NCBI GenBank assembly: GCA_020439745.1
Contig: JAGQSC010000021.1
Location: forward strand, 1-64,000
DNA length: 64,000 nucleotides
Origin: Acidobacteriota bacterium
GTDB lineage: Bacteria; Acidobacteriota; Holophagae; Acanthopleuribacterales; Acanthopleuribacteraceae
Direction of reading: 5' to 3'
Shown here in pieces: positions 16,315 through 26,878 of the stretch. Under the pieces are notes generated by a model. The model had not been told where the DNA came from. It ran no database searches and saw nothing but the letters and a program-made list of their open reading frames with translations. The translations under genes were made by a program, and so were the position numbers. Numbering within the stretch: the stretch's first letter is position 1; each line of letters opens with the position of its first letter.

Positions 16315-19146
16315 TTAGACGTTGGCGGTAAGTGATTGGCGCAGGTACTGGCCGGTATACGAGGCGTCCACTTCGGCGACCTGTTCAGGAGTTCCAGTTG
16401 CGATGACTTGGCCCCCTTTGTCGCCGCCTTCGGGGCCCATGTCGATGAGGTAATCGGCGCAGCGGATGACGTCCAGGTTGTGCTCGATGACCACGGCTGT
16501 GTTCTTTTGGCCAACTAGCCGTTGAATTACGTCCAGCAGTTTCTTGACATCGGCAAAGTGGAGACCGGTGGTGGGTTCATCCAAAATGTACAGGGTCTTA
16601 CCCGTCCCCCGCTTGGAAAGCTCTTTGGACAGCTTCACGCGTTGTGCCTCGCCGCCGGATAAGGTAGTGGCCGACTGTCCCAGGCGAATATAGGAGAGAC
16701 CCACATCCATCAGCGTCTGCAGTTTGCGGTGAATCGCCGGAATGTGCTGGAAGAAGATGTGCGCTTCTTCTACGGTCATGTTCAACACATCGTTGATGGA
16801 CTTGCCCTTGAAGTGAACGTCCAGAGTTTCCTTGTTGTAGCGTTTGCCTTTGCACTGTTCACACACCACGTAGACATCGGGCAGGAAGTGCATCTCGATT
16901 TTGATCAGGCCGCCGCCTTCGCAGGTTTCGCAACGTCCGCCTTTCACATTAAAGCTGAAGCGGCCCGCTTTGTAACCCCGTGCACGGGACTCGGGCAGCA
17001 TGGCAAACACGTCCCGCAGCGGTCCGAACAGACCGACATAGGTAGCGGGATTGGAGCGCGGTGTGCGGCCGATGGGTGACTGGTCGATTTCAATGATCTT
17101 GTCGATGTGGTTCAAACCCAAAACCGAGTCATGCACCCCCGTCCGTTGGCGCGTACCATAGACGTAATTGTGTGCCGCTTTGTAGAGGATCTGATGGACC
17201 AGTGTGGACTTGCCGGAACCGGATACACCGGTGACGCAGGTGAACACACCTGTGGGAAACGCTACATCTACAGATTTCAAGTTGTTCTCTCGGGCACCCT
17301 TAATTTCAATCATCTTCTTGGATTTGATGGCGCGCCTTTTCTCAGGCGTGTGTATGCGTTCGTTGCCACTGAGGAATTGCCCGGTCACGGATGATGAGCA
17401 ATCCAAGATGTCGTTAGGGTCACCGGCAAATACCAGTTCCCCGCCGTGTTCTCCGGCGCCCGGACCCAAGTCAATCAGGTAGTCAGCTTCACGGATCGTT
17501 TCTTCATCGTGTTCCACGACCAGGACGGTGTTGCCCAGGTCGCGCATGCCTTTCAGCGTGTCGAGCAGTTTTCGGTTATCTCGTTGGTGCAAGCCAATCG
17601 ATGGCTCATCTAAGACGTATAAGACACCCATCAGCTTGGAACCCAATTGGGTGGCTAGTCGGATCCGTTGACTTTCGCCTCCTGAAAGGGTGCCAGCATT
17701 GCGGTTCAGGGTTAAGTAACCCAATCCCACATCGACCAGGAACCGCAGTCGTTCCACCACCTCTTTGAGAATCTTCTCGGCAATTAGCGCTTCGTTGCCT
17801 TTGAGTTCAAGGGACGCAAAGTGTTGGTGCGCTTCCACCACAGAACGGCGGGTGGTCTCAGCAATGTTCAATTCCTGAATGCGCACGGCAAGGGGCAACG
17901 GCTTCAATCGGTTGCCATTACAGGCTTCGCAGGGGTTCATGGACATGTATTCCTGCAACTGTTCTCGGACCTTGGCTGAGGCGGTTTCCTTGTAGCGCCG
18001 TTTGAGGTTGGGGATCACACCCTCGTAAGTGGATTTGAATTGGAATTTGCTGTCGCCCTTTTCATAGACAAACAGAAGTTCTTTATCGTAGCCGTAGAGG
18101 ATGATTTTCTGGATCTCCGGGTCCAGGTCACGAAAGGGCTTGTCGATATTGAAACCGCCGTGAGCAGCCACCTTCTTGATCTGCGTGAACAACCAGCCAC
18201 CATCGCGGTCGCCCAAAGGGCCAATGGCCCCTTCGGCAAGCGCCTTCTTGTCATCGGTGATCACCATGCTCTCGTCGAAGGTGCGTGTTTCACCCAGCCC
18301 ATCGCATTGCGCACAGGCTCCGTGGGGCGAGTTGAACGAGAAATTACGCGGTTGCAGTTCGGGAAATGACACCTGACAGTCGAGACACACCAGGTGTTCG
18401 CTCATGAGGCGCGTGGGTTCTTCGCTCTTGGGGAACTCGATTTTCAGAATGCCTTCGGCCAATTGCAAGGCGTTTTCAACGGCGTCTGCTACTCGGTCCC
18501 GTTTCTCGGGATCTACCTTAATGCGATCGATCACGACATCTATGGAATGCTTCAGCTTTTTGTCCAGTGAGGGTGGTTGATCGAGACGAATCATCTCGCC
18601 ATCCACCACCGCTCGGCTGTAGCCCTTGCCTTTTAGTTCCACAAACAGTTTGCGGTATTCACCTTTGCGGTCGCGCACGACGGGTGCCAGCACCGAGATG
18701 GCCGTTCCGGGTTCCATATTGAGGATTTCATCGATGATCTGAGTAGCCGATTGACCGTAAATAGGTTTGCCGCACTCAGGGCAATGAGGTTTGCCGATAC
18801 GGGCAAACAACAAACGCAGATAATCATAGATCTCGGTGACTGTTGCAACGGTTGAGCGCGGGTTCTTACTGGTCGTTTTTTGTTCGATGGAGATGGCGGG
18901 ACTGAGGCCGTCTATGGATTCGACATCTGGCTTGTCCATCTGATCGAGGAACTGGCGCGCATAGGACGAAAGCGATTCTACATAACGCCGTTGCCCCTCG
19001 GCGTAGATGGTGTCGAATGCCAAAGACGACTTGCCCGAACCTGATAGGCCCGTGATGACCACCAACTTGTCTCGTGGAATGGATATGCTGATGTTCTTGA
19101 GGTTATGCTCTTTGGCACCTTTGACGTGAATATGCGTCAAGCTCAT
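16315..19146 (-). CDS. uvrA: Excinuclease ABC subunit A
   Basis: 943 residues, full length. Two ABC ATPase modules: Walker [15 protein letters not shown] (about residue 31) and [11 protein letters not shown] (about 640); signature sequences [12 protein letters not shown] and [11 protein letters not shown]. Zinc sites include CLDCQVSF...CAQCDG and CETCEG...CEQCKG. It recognises DNA damage in nucleotide excision repair with UvrB and UvrC. It lies 13 nt after topA, so dprA-topA-uvrA is probably one transcript. Confidence 0.98.
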   Translation of the reverse strand: MSLTHIHVKGAKEHNLKNISISIPRDKLVVITGLSGSGKSSLAFDTIYAEGQRRYVESLSSYARQFLDQMDKPDVESIDGLSPAISIEQKTTSKNPRSTVATVTEIYDYLRLLFARIGKPHCPECGKPIYGQSATQIIDEILNMEPGTAISVLAPVVRDRKGEYRKLFVELKGKGYSRAVVDGEMIRLDQPPSLDKKLKHSIDVVIDRIKVDPEKRDRVADAVENALQLAEGILKIEFPKSEEPTRLMSEHLVCLDCQVSFPELQPRNFSFNSPHGACAQCDGLGETRTFDESMVITDDKKALAEGAIGPLGDRDGGWLFTQIKKVAAHGGFNIDKPFRDLDPEIQKIILYGYDKELLFVYEKGDSKFQFKSTYEGVIPNLKRRYKETASAKVREQLQEYMSMNPCEACNGNRLKPLPLAVRIQELNIAETTRRSVVEAHQHFASLELKGNEALIAEKILKEVVERLRFLVDVGLGYLTLNRNAGTLSGGESQRIRLATQLGSKLMGVLYVLDEPSIGLHQRDNRKLLDTLKGMRDLGNTVLVVEHDEETIREADYLIDLGPGAGEHGGELVFAGDPNDILDCSSSVTGQFLSGNERIHTPEKRRAIKSKKMIEIKGARENNLKSVDVAFPTGVFTCVTGVSGSGKSTLVHQILYKAAHNYVYGTRQRTGVHDSVLGLNHIDKIIEIDQSPIGRTPRSNPATYVGLFGPLRDVFAMLPESRARGYKAGRFSFNVKGGRCETCEGGGLIKIEMHFLPDVYVVCEQCKGKRYNKETLDVHFKGKSINDVLNMTVEEAHIFFQHIPAIHRKLQTLMDVGLSYIRLGQSATTLSGGEAQRVKLSKELSKRGTGKTLYILDEPTTGLHFADVKKLLDVIQRLVGQKNTAVVIEHNLDVIRCADYLIDMGPEGGDKGGQVIATGTPEQVAEVDASYTGQYLRQSLTANV

Positions 19147-19159
19147 GAATGACTGCTGC

Positions 19160-21466
19160 CTATTCTACGTGGGTAGGCTCTAGGGCCGATTCCTGCTCCT
19201 GGTAGGCACATTCCTTATTGGCACACACCACCAGGTTACCCCCGCGTTTGCGTTCCTTTAGAAAGGTGGTCTTTTCGTCGCAAGCCGGGCATGGGTTCCC
19301 GGTCGGTCGGTCCCAGGAGACGAAATCACATTTCGGGTAGGCGGAACATCCGTAGAACACCTTTCCCTTTTTCGATTTCTTAATCAGTATTTCACCGTCG
19401 CACGAGTCTTTGGGGCAGGGTACCTCCGTGGTTTCCTGGTGGATATAGGTGCAGTCCGGATAATTGGAACACGCAGTGAATTCACCGAACCGACCCTTCT
19501 TGCGAACCAATTGACCCTCACAACGCGGGCATTTCTGGTCGACTACGACCTGATCGGTCTTAACGAGGTTGATCAGCGCTTTGAGAATAGGTACGGCGGT
19601 GGAGGCAGGGTCCAAGTCGCGTAGCCGCTTGGCGTAGGTGCATTCGGGATAATTGGAACAGGAAAGGAACGTACCGTATTTGCCATTCTTGATCACCGTG
19701 GCCGAACCGCAGGACTCGCATTTCAGGTCCGTTTTCAGGCCCAGATGCTTAAGATCGGGCATCTTGTCTTCAGCCTGCTTGAGGAAATCGTTGAACGTGT
19801 CGTAGAAGTCGCCCAGCAGCGACTGCCAAGTACGCGTCCCTCGCTCCACCTCGTCAAGAAGTCCTTCCATCTTGGCTGTGTAGTGGATATCCATCAGGTC
19901 GGGAAAGGAGTTGGTGAGCAGATCGGTCACCAAGAAGCCGAGTTCTGTGGCCACAAAGCGACCCTGGTCCTTTTCCACATAGGTGCGGTTTTGGATGGTG
20001 GCGATGATGGTGGCGTACGTGGAAGGACGACCAATACCGTTTTCTTCCAGTGCTTTGACTAGGGAAGCCTCGTTATAGCGTGCAGGGGGCTTGGTGAAGT
20101 TCTGTGTTTTCGTCAGTGCTAGCAGGTCAAGCACAGCACCGGTTTTGACATCGGGCAGTTGGGCCTCGTCTTGAGTTGCTTCGCCGAAAACCGCCGAGAA
20201 ACCTGGGAAGGTAACCACCACGCCCTTGGTCTCAAATAGACCGTCACTGGCTTGCACTTGCAAGACTGTCTCGTCCATTTCCTTGGGTGCCATTTGCGAC
20301 GCCACAAAGCGTTTCCAAATGAGGGTGTACAGTCTCAATTCATCACGGTCCAGAAAGGGTGATGCCAGTTCGGGTGTCAGAGCCACCCGTGTGGGCCGAA
20401 TGGCCTCGTGACTGTCCTGCGCGTTCTTGCTTTGTTTGAAGTAACGCGGCTTTTCGGGCAGATACCTGTCGCCATAGGTCGTGTCGATGTACTGCCGCAC
20501 ATCGCGGATGGCATCATCGCTTACGCGGGTCGAATCGGTACGCATGTAAGTGATGAGACCACTTGTCTCGCCATCTATTTCCTTACCTTCATAAAGACGT
20601 TGTGCCACGGTCATGGTCCGCTTCACCGTAAATGAAAGAGAACGCGAGGCATCTTGCTGAAGTTTTGAGGTGGTAAATGGTGGTACCGGATTCTGCTTTT
20701 TCGCCTTGCGTTTCACGTCACTGACGACAAAGGAAGCTTGCTTCAACGCCTTTTCAATGGCAGCAGCTTGTGTTTCGTTCTCAATCGTGCACTTGGTGGG
20801 TTTCACGCCGCTGCGAACCGCATCTCCCTTCCATTTGACCAACTTCGTCTTGAACGGGGGCGGCCCTTCCAGTTCGGCCTCAAACGACCAGTACTCTTCT
20901 GAGTTGAAGGCAAGGATCTCGTATTCCCGATCCACGATCATACGCAAGGCTACAGATTGCACGCGGCCAGCGGAAATGCCCGCCTTGATTTTGGACCACA
21001 GGATGGGGCTGATCTTATAGCCCACCAAGCGGTCGAGGATGCGCCTTGCCTGTTGCGCGTCCACCAAGTTCATGTTCACCGAACCGGGCTTTTTGATGGC
21101 TTCCTGGATGGCGCGCTTGGTGATTTCGTTAAAAAGAACGCGGAACACGGGTTTGTTCTCGGGGACCACGGCTTCCTGGATGTGCCAACAGATGGCTTCT
21201 CCTTCGCGGTCAGGGTCAGACGCCAGGTAGACAGCGTCGGCCTTTTTGGCTGCGCTTTTGAGATCGGCCACCACTTTCTTCTTAGAGGGAAGCGTGACGT
21301 AATTGGGATGAAAGGTCGTATCGATTTCCACACCCAGGCGTTTGGTAGGTAAATCGCGTATGTGGCCCATGGAAGCCATTACTTGAAAATCTTTGCCGAG
21401 GTACTTGTTGATGGTCTTGGCTTTCGCTGGGGATTCAACGATGACCAGGGATTTACCCATGCGCAT
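19160..21466 (-). CDS. topA: DNA topoisomerase I
   Basis: About 768 residues, type IA. TOPRIM motif SLVIVESPAKAKT at the start and DPDREGEAI. The catalytic tyrosine is in GLITYMRTDSTR. The C-terminus carries four Cys4 zinc ribbons (CESCG, CPRCEG, CPKDSC and CPACDE units). It relaxes negative supercoils. I chose ATG 21466 (AGGAG 3 nt upstream); ATG 21460 gives the canonical MGKSLV start. The start lies inside the dprA 3' end (14-nt overlap). Confidence 0.97.
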   Translation of the reverse strand: MRMGKSLVIVESPAKAKTINKYLGKDFQVMASMGHIRDLPTKRLGVEIDTTFHPNYVTLPSKKKVVADLKSAAKKADAVYLASDPDREGEAICWHIQEAVVPENKPVFRVLFNEITKRAIQEAIKKPGSVNMNLVDAQQARRILDRLVGYKISPILWSKIKAGISAGRVQSVALRMIVDREYEILAFNSEEYWSFEAELEGPPPFKTKLVKWKGDAVRSGVKPTKCTIENETQAAAIEKALKQASFVVSDVKRKAKKQNPVPPFTTSKLQQDASRSLSFTVKRTMTVAQRLYEGKEIDGETSGLITYMRTDSTRVSDDAIRDVRQYIDTTYGDRYLPEKPRYFKQSKNAQDSHEAIRPTRVALTPELASPFLDRDELRLYTLIWKRFVASQMAPKEMDETVLQVQASDGLFETKGVVVTFPGFSAVFGEATQDEAQLPDVKTGAVLDLLALTKTQNFTKPPARYNEASLVKALEENGIGRPSTYATIIATIQNRTYVEKDQGRFVATELGFLVTDLLTNSFPDLMDIHYTAKMEGLLDEVERGTRTWQSLLGDFYDTFNDFLKQAEDKMPDLKHLGLKTDLKCESCGSATVIKNGKYGTFLSCSNYPECTYAKRLRDLDPASTAVPILKALINLVKTDQVVVDQKCPRCEGQLVRKKGRFGEFTACSNYPDCTYIHQETTEVPCPKDSCDGEILIKKSKKGKVFYGCSAYPKCDFVSWDRPTGNPCPACDEKTTFLKERKRGGNLVVCANKECAYQEQESALEPTHVE

Positions 21467-22559
21467 GTGCTCCTGAGGTGGGGGTGATTGGGTTGCGTAA
21501 CCAGCGTTGGCCTGGTAATTGTTCCACGAGCAGTTGCTGCTCAAGTTGGATCAGGGCGCTGGTCGCGATACCCGGATTGGTATCGAGCTCTGAGACCAAT
21601 TCGTCAAACGAAACGGGCTCAAAGGCGTCAAGCCTATCATAAATCTTACGAGCAAGGGGATCACTAATCTCGATCGCCAGATTCAATTCGTGTTGCATAG
21701 CTTGGTTGATGAATGGCTGTAATTCGCCAAAAACATCGGCGACAGCGTGTAAGAGTTGCGCTTCGCCGGAACGTATCAGTTCGTGGGTGCCCATGGACGT
21801 AGCGTGGTGGATGGGGCCTGGGACAGCGAACAATTCGCGTCCTTGGTCCAGGCAATGATGCGCAGTGGACAGGGAGCCACTTCTCGATTTTGCTTCTACG
21901 ACAATGGTCGCTCGACTCAATCCGCTGATGATGCGATTTCGAATGGGGAAGTGATGGCTTTTGGGCGGTGTGCCGGGCGGGAACTCGGTGACAACGGTTC
22001 CATTTTGTTTAACGATCGAACGTGCTAAGGGCACATGTTGCTTGGGGTAGACCGTATCGATTCCGCTACCCAAAACTGCCACCGTACGAGAGCCGGTTTG
22101 AAGGCAGGCTTCGTGGGCTGCCGCGTCAATGCCCAACGCCAATCCAGAAACCACCACAAATTGTGCCCGGCCGAGCTCTGCGGCTAGCGTCCGTGCGGTC
22201 TGCCGTCCGTAAATGGTACAAGACCGTGCGCCGACGATAGCGATGGCAGGCCTATGCAGGTTACTCAGGGGTCCACAATAAAATAGACCAACCGGAGGGT
22301 CTGGGATCTCCCGCAAAAGGGCTGGATAGCTCGCATCTGCCAGCGACACGAAGTGAATACCCGTGGCTTCGAGATCTTCTGCGATGCGCTTTCCCTTGTC
22401 GGGATTCGCTGTGACCGTATTGGCAAGGTGTTGCACCGCGTCCTTGGTCAAGTCTGAAAGACGTTCTTTACACAATCGTCGACACAGCGATTGAGGGTCT
22501 TCGCCGGTGATGATTTCCGCCAAGACGCCATAGGTCAGATCACAGATTTGTCTGGTCAT
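21453..22559 (-). CDS. dprA: DNA-processing protein DprA
   Basis: 368 residues. The Rossmann-like DprA core contains IVGARSCTIYGRQTA, VVSGLALGIDAAAHEA, VLGSGIDTVYP and FPIRNRIISGLS. A C-terminal winged-helix-like segment follows after residue ~290. DprA loads RecA onto incoming single strands in transformation. The promoter places the transcript start within about two bases of the ATG. It is first in the dprA-topA-uvrA operon. Confidence 0.95.
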   Translation of the reverse strand: MTRQICDLTYGVLAEIITGEDPQSLCRRLCKERLSDLTKDAVQHLANTVTANPDKGKRIAEDLEATGIHFVSLADASYPALLREIPDPPVGLFYCGPLSNLHRPAIAIVGARSCTIYGRQTARTLAAELGRAQFVVVSGLALGIDAAAHEACLQTGSRTVAVLGSGIDTVYPKQHVPLARSIVKQNGTVVTEFPPGTPPKSHHFPIRNRIISGLSRATIVVEAKSRSGSLSTAHHCLDQGRELFAVPGPIHHATSMGTHELIRSGEAQLLHAVADVFGELQPFINQAMQHELNLAIEISDPLARKIYDRLDAFEPVSFDELVSELDTNPGIATSALIQLEQQLLVEQLPGQRWLRNPITPTSGAHAHG

Positions 22560-22567
22560 ATGGAAGC

Positions 22568-22596
22568 AACATATGGGAATTGGACGATGTCGTCAA
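22568..22596 (-). promoter_or_regulatory. Promoter of dprA-topA-uvrA
   Basis: On the minus strand, TTGACG (22596-22591), a 17-bp spacer, then TATGTT (22573-22568). The expected start is about 2 nt before the dprA ATG, so the transcript is nearly leaderless. The rest of the 22560-22797 gap holds no clear gene. Confidence 0.55.
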
Positions 22597-22797
22597 GAAT
22601 CGGCGGTGTCCTATGTCGAGGACAACTGCCAATGCCGCATGTCTACAAAAGGGCCAATCGTGATAATCTGACGGGTGATTCTGTTCCTGATAACAAATGG
22701 TTTATGGGCGTTGCTCACGATTGTGGGTGCCGGCCGATGGCCTTTGGGTTTTGGCATAAACTTTTCAAGTAAGGTGTTCACCCTGAGAGGAGAAAAG

Positions 22798-23265
22798 ATG
22801 ACTGGCTTGGTTCGTTGGTTCGCGTTGAGCTTGAGTTTATGGGCATTGTTGGGCTGTGCCACCGCAACTCCGAAATCCAAAAAACTGGATCGACACATCC
22901 TGGGCGCTGAACTGGAGTTTGGACGCAAGGCCGCGGCGTTCGATCTGTGGAACGAAGCAATTTTTCGTTGGGAGAAGGTGGTTCAGTCAGATCCTGACAA
23001 TCAAGATGCCATCAATAATCTAGCCGTTGCCTATGAATCGGTGGGTAACTACGAACGGGCTCGTGATCTCTACCAACATGCCTTGGAAATGGATGAAGAC
23101 AACAAGTCCATTCGGCAGAACTACAAACGGTTTCTGAACTTCTATAAGAAACATCAACGCCAAATCAAGCGCGAAGAAGCTCGAAAGAACCGAGAGGCCA
23201 ATGATGAAGCCGACGAAGACACATCTGCCGACGCAGACGACGAAGAAGGGGAGGACGAATCATGA
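22798..23265 (+). CDS. TPR-containing lipoprotein
   Basis: 155 residues. A lipobox (ALLGC at about residues 17-21) follows a hydrophobic signal, so the mature protein is lipid-anchored. Two to three TPR helices-turn-helices follow (DNQDAINNLAVAYESVGNYE). The C-terminus is highly charged and acidic (EADEDTSADADDEEGEDES). ATG 22798 has GAGAGGAG upstream; the frame extends further up without a ribosome site. It overlaps the next lipoprotein by 4 nt, suggesting a shared envelope complex with the two downstream proteins. Confidence 0.75.
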   Translation: MTGLVRWFALSLSLWALLGCATATPKSKKLDRHILGAELEFGRKAAAFDLWNEAIFRWEKVVQSDPDNQDAINNLAVAYESVGNYERARDLYQHALEMDEDNKSIRQNYKRFLNFYKKHQRQIKREEARKNREANDEADEDTSADADDEEGEDES

Positions 23266-23918
23266 GATGGTTGGCCCTTCCACTGGCTTTATTGACCCTT
23301 GCCTGTGCAGGCGACAAGAAAGCGGTGCGCATAGATTTGCCGCTTCCTCCCAAGCTGGATCTTTCTGAGTATGACGCAGTCTACTTTTCCGGATTCATTT
23401 CCACGGAACAGAACCGTGAATTTGATACGGTCACTGAAGCCATAAACTTCTTTAAGAATGAATTTGCCCAGCGGGACAACATCGACACACTGGATCGTGA
23501 TCCCGTGGATCTATCTGAATACGATCCCCGCGAATTCTTTGAGGGCGATCAGCCGTTTTTTGGTAATTTGGATGTTGAAGATGGGGACCGGGTTCTGACG
23601 GTAACTGGGGTCGTCAACTTCGAGGTCCTTGACCGTTCTGGATTCCGCCAAGTCCAGGCAACCGATATCTCAGGACAGTCCTATTACCGAACACAGTTTG
23701 TGGAGATGACGGGATACGTCCTGCGCATGCGCGTGTATGTCTACGAACTAGGCGAAGGCAAGCTGCTCTTTAAGGAACTCATGCAGGATGAAATCGACGT
23801 CGAAGGTCCCCCTGGCGATACACGATTGGCCTTTTACACCCTTTTGGAACGTATGTCTGATCGAGTGATTGGGTTGTTTGCGAACACAAAAGTACGAGCC
23901 GAACGAACGCTGCTATAA
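23262..23918 (+). CDS. Hypothetical lipoprotein
   Basis: 218 residues. A signal peptide with lipobox LTLAC marks lipid attachment. The rest is a mixed alpha/beta domain with many acidic residues and no recognised motif. It begins within the previous stop (ATGA) and ends 19 nt before the large peptidase-propeller-barrel gene, so the three are one operon. Its role is probably structural or assembly-related at the envelope, but this is inference from context. Confidence 0.7.
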   Translation: MRWLALPLALLTLACAGDKKAVRIDLPLPPKLDLSEYDAVYFSGFISTEQNREFDTVTEAINFFKNEFAQRDNIDTLDRDPVDLSEYDPREFFEGDQPFFGNLDVEDGDRVLTVTGVVNFEVLDRSGFRQVQATDISGQSYYRTQFVEMTGYVLRMRVYVYELGEGKLLFKELMQDEIDVEGPPGDTRLAFYTLLERMSDRVIGLFANTKVRAERTLL

Positions 23919-23937
23919 GAGCATTTGGAGGAATCTT

Positions 23938-26778
23938 GTGAAGAATCTACGAATTTGGATGGCACTGATCACATGGATGGGCCTTTCGGCACCCGTGTGG
24001 GCGGGTGGTAAGAACAAGATCCCATACGATGATTTTGAATGGCAGATCTACCAATCGGAACACTTCAAGGTCTTCTTTTATGAGGCTGAACGACATCTGT
24101 TGCCACAGGTTGTCGACATGGCTGAGGCAGCCTATGCCAACAACTCCGAATTGTTGCAGCACCAAATCAACTTCAAGGTTCCCCTGGTCATTTATAAAAC
24201 CCATGAAGAGTTCGAACAGACGAACATTTTTTCAGGCTTTATCCCGCGATACGTGGGCGCGTTTGCCGAGCCGTTTCAGTCACGTATGGTGCTCCCAATT
24301 GACCTACCGGAAGAAGAACTCTATCAATTGATCGCCCACGAACTCACGCACATCTTCCAATACGACATGTTGTTCAACAACAAAATTTCGACCATCATCC
24401 GCGCCAATGCGCCTACCTGGTTTATTGAAGGCATGGCATCGTATGTGGCGGATGACGAAAGTAATCTCGATCGAATGGTACTTCGCGATTCGGCGATCAA
24501 TTCCAATTTTGCCAGCTTGTCGCAGTTATCCTCGCTTTCGTTTCTCGCCTACCGAGTGGGTCATTCGGCCTTTGAGTTCATCGAGAAAGAGTACGGTATT
24601 GAAGGTGTGCGAAACTTGCTATGGGAGTACCGCAAGAACATTGGCGGATCGGTAGAGTCTGCTATTCGCAAAGCGCTGGATATTGAACCTGAAGAGTTTG
24701 ATCGCAAGTTCAAGAAGTATCTGCGCAAGCGCTACATCGATCTCCTTCCCGTTAAGGAAGAACCCGATGACTATGCTCGGGAGATCCGTACGCGAAAAGT
24801 GTTCACCACGCTTTCACCCGACCTATCGCCCAGCGGTGATTTGTTTGCGGCTTTTGTGCCCCTCAAGAACTCACTGGATTTGGTTTTGATTTCGACGAAA
24901 GACGGCCGTCTGTTTAAGAACCTGACGCCTGGATACACCAACGTCTATACCGAATTGTCCGTGAATCCCTTTAATGGAACCAATGATTTGGCCTGGAGCA
25001 CGGATGGCAATGAGATTGCCTTCATGGCCCGACGCGAAGGCACCAACATTCTCTTGGTCGTGAATGTGCTCACGGCCGAGATCGTTGAAAACATCAAATT
25101 CCCCAACATTAAGAGCCTTGAGTCTCCTTGTTTTGGTAAGGACAGCAACGATCTGTATTTCGTCGGAGATGAAAATGGACAGACAGACGTATTTCGTTTG
25201 AATCGCGCTACGGGACAGGCGGAGAACTTGACCAGAGACACTGAGTCCGATAAGAACCCGCGCATCTCGCCTGATGGCAAAGAGCTGGTTTACTCTTCGG
25301 ATCGAGACGGGTTTCTCAAGATCATGGTGCTGGACCTTGAGACGGGTGAAAAGACACAGATTACATCCGGCCTTGGGAACGATATCCAGGCATCATTTAG
25401 CCAGGACATGAGCAAGATCTACTTCAGTTCGGACCGTTACGAAGATATCTACAACATTTTCGGTGTGGAATTGGAGACGGGCAAACTCTTCAACTACACC
25501 GATGTGCTGACCGGAGCATTCTCGCCCCAGGAACGGATTGTTTTTGACCATCGTGAAGGTGAGGAAACCAAACAACTCGTGTTTACGGCCTACTACGAAG
25601 GCCGTTTCAGAATCTATCGCATGGATGATTTTGCCACCCGCGAACGTCCCTACGATGTGGGAAGCGACTCGTATTCCAACGTCAAGGATCACAAGATGTC
25701 GGTGGGACATACGCTGGACATGGAAAACTTCTCAGCCTACCGACTGAAGTCTAACTTCACCGTCAGTGGCGTGGATGTTACGGCAGGTGTGACCGATGAT
25801 GGCAGGTTTGTATCCAATACGGCCGTCGCATTTGGTGATGTTCTGGGCAATCACAATCTGTCGGTAAGCGCCTACTCGGTCTCAAGCTACGAGAGCTACA
25901 ATGCCGCCTATATCAACCGCAAAAACCGGTTGCAGTGGGGCGCCCAGCTGGATTCTTTCCAGTATTTCTTGGTCGATCGATATTTCCAGCCCGGTGAACG
26001 CATCGACAGACTCTATAAATACAACACCTTGATTGGGTACCTTCGCTATCCGTTCAGTTTATTTAGCCGTGTGGACATTGGCGGGGGCGTCACAGACCAA
26101 GACACCTATCGCCCTGTTCCATTTCGCGTGGGCGATGACCTTTTCTTCAACTACGAACAAGCCGATTTCACGGTGCCTATTGCCTTTATTGGTTTTTCAC
26201 GAGACACGCTTCGTTATCAGAGCTTTGGTCCCATCCAGGGTATGGGCTTCGACGCCACTTACACCGAAGCGTTTGGTGAGTTTCGCGCGGCCAATCTTGA
26301 GTTCAGGGCCTACAAGGAACTATCTCGCCGTTCCCTTTTCGCGTTCCGCTTAAGAGGAGATGCCAGTGAAGGCGATACGCCACAGTTGTTTTACCTCGGC
26401 GGTAATAACAACTTGAGAGGCGACTACTTCTACAATGAATTTGTAGGCACACGCCGTCTCTTGTCGCAAATGGAATGGCGATTCCCTCTGATTGATGCAC
26501 TGGTTTTTCCCGGCTTCGCATTGCAACAAATTCGCGGCAGTGTTTTCGTCGACGTGGGTGGCACCTGGTTCGAAGATTCAGATTTTGAATTTGAGTTTGA
26601 AGGCGACACGTTTAACGGTGATGACCCCAATCCTAATTTCCTGTTGGGGACCTATGGCCTCGACTTGAGTATGTATTTCTTTGGGCTTGAACTTCACTGG
26701 ACATGGGCTCGCCGTACGAACTTTGAAGAGTTTCCGTCGAACAGTCGATTCAGTTTCTGGATCGGTAGGACCTTCTAA
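23938..26778 (+). CDS. Peptidase-MA/TolB-propeller/outer-membrane barrel fusion
   Basis: About 946 residues. A signal peptide (about 1-22, APVWA) is followed by a gluzincin-type domain with HELTH (residues 134-138) and WFIEGMASY supplying a possible third ligand. Residues about 260-570 have TolB/PD40-type propeller repeats (LSPDLSPSGD, ISPDGKELVYSSDRDG, FSQDMSKIYFSSDR). The C-terminal ~370 residues look like a beta-barrel with alternating aromatic strands and end in WIGRTF, an aromatic outer-membrane signature. GTG 23938 is preceded by GGAGG. It could be a surface protease that threads or matures partners. Confidence 0.78.
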   Translation: MKNLRIWMALITWMGLSAPVWAGGKNKIPYDDFEWQIYQSEHFKVFFYEAERHLLPQVVDMAEAAYANNSELLQHQINFKVPLVIYKTHEEFEQTNIFSGFIPRYVGAFAEPFQSRMVLPIDLPEEELYQLIAHELTHIFQYDMLFNNKISTIIRANAPTWFIEGMASYVADDESNLDRMVLRDSAINSNFASLSQLSSLSFLAYRVGHSAFEFIEKEYGIEGVRNLLWEYRKNIGGSVESAIRKALDIEPEEFDRKFKKYLRKRYIDLLPVKEEPDDYAREIRTRKVFTTLSPDLSPSGDLFAAFVPLKNSLDLVLISTKDGRLFKNLTPGYTNVYTELSVNPFNGTNDLAWSTDGNEIAFMARREGTNILLVVNVLTAEIVENIKFPNIKSLESPCFGKDSNDLYFVGDENGQTDVFRLNRATGQAENLTRDTESDKNPRISPDGKELVYSSDRDGFLKIMVLDLETGEKTQITSGLGNDIQASFSQDMSKIYFSSDRYEDIYNIFGVELETGKLFNYTDVLTGAFSPQERIVFDHREGEETKQLVFTAYYEGRFRIYRMDDFATRERPYDVGSDSYSNVKDHKMSVGHTLDMENFSAYRLKSNFTVSGVDVTAGVTDDGRFVSNTAVAFGDVLGNHNLSVSAYSVSSYESYNAAYINRKNRLQWGAQLDSFQYFLVDRYFQPGERIDRLYKYNTLIGYLRYPFSLFSRVDIGGGVTDQDTYRPVPFRVGDDLFFNYEQADFTVPIAFIGFSRDTLRYQSFGPIQGMGFDATYTEAFGEFRAANLEFRAYKELSRRSLFAFRLRGDASEGDTPQLFYLGGNNNLRGDYFYNEFVGTRRLLSQMEWRFPLIDALVFPGFALQQIRGSVFVDVGGTWFEDSDFEFEFEGDTFNGDDPNPNFLLGTYGLDLSMYFFGLELHWTWARRTNFEEFPSNSRFSFWIGRTF

Positions 26779-26878
26779 AAGCGGCTTGGTGCACATGCAT
26801 CAGGCACATATCGTGATGTTGACGACCCATCCTCATTGTGATGTAGTGAGGGCATCCCTACCGGAATCGAGGTGAACC

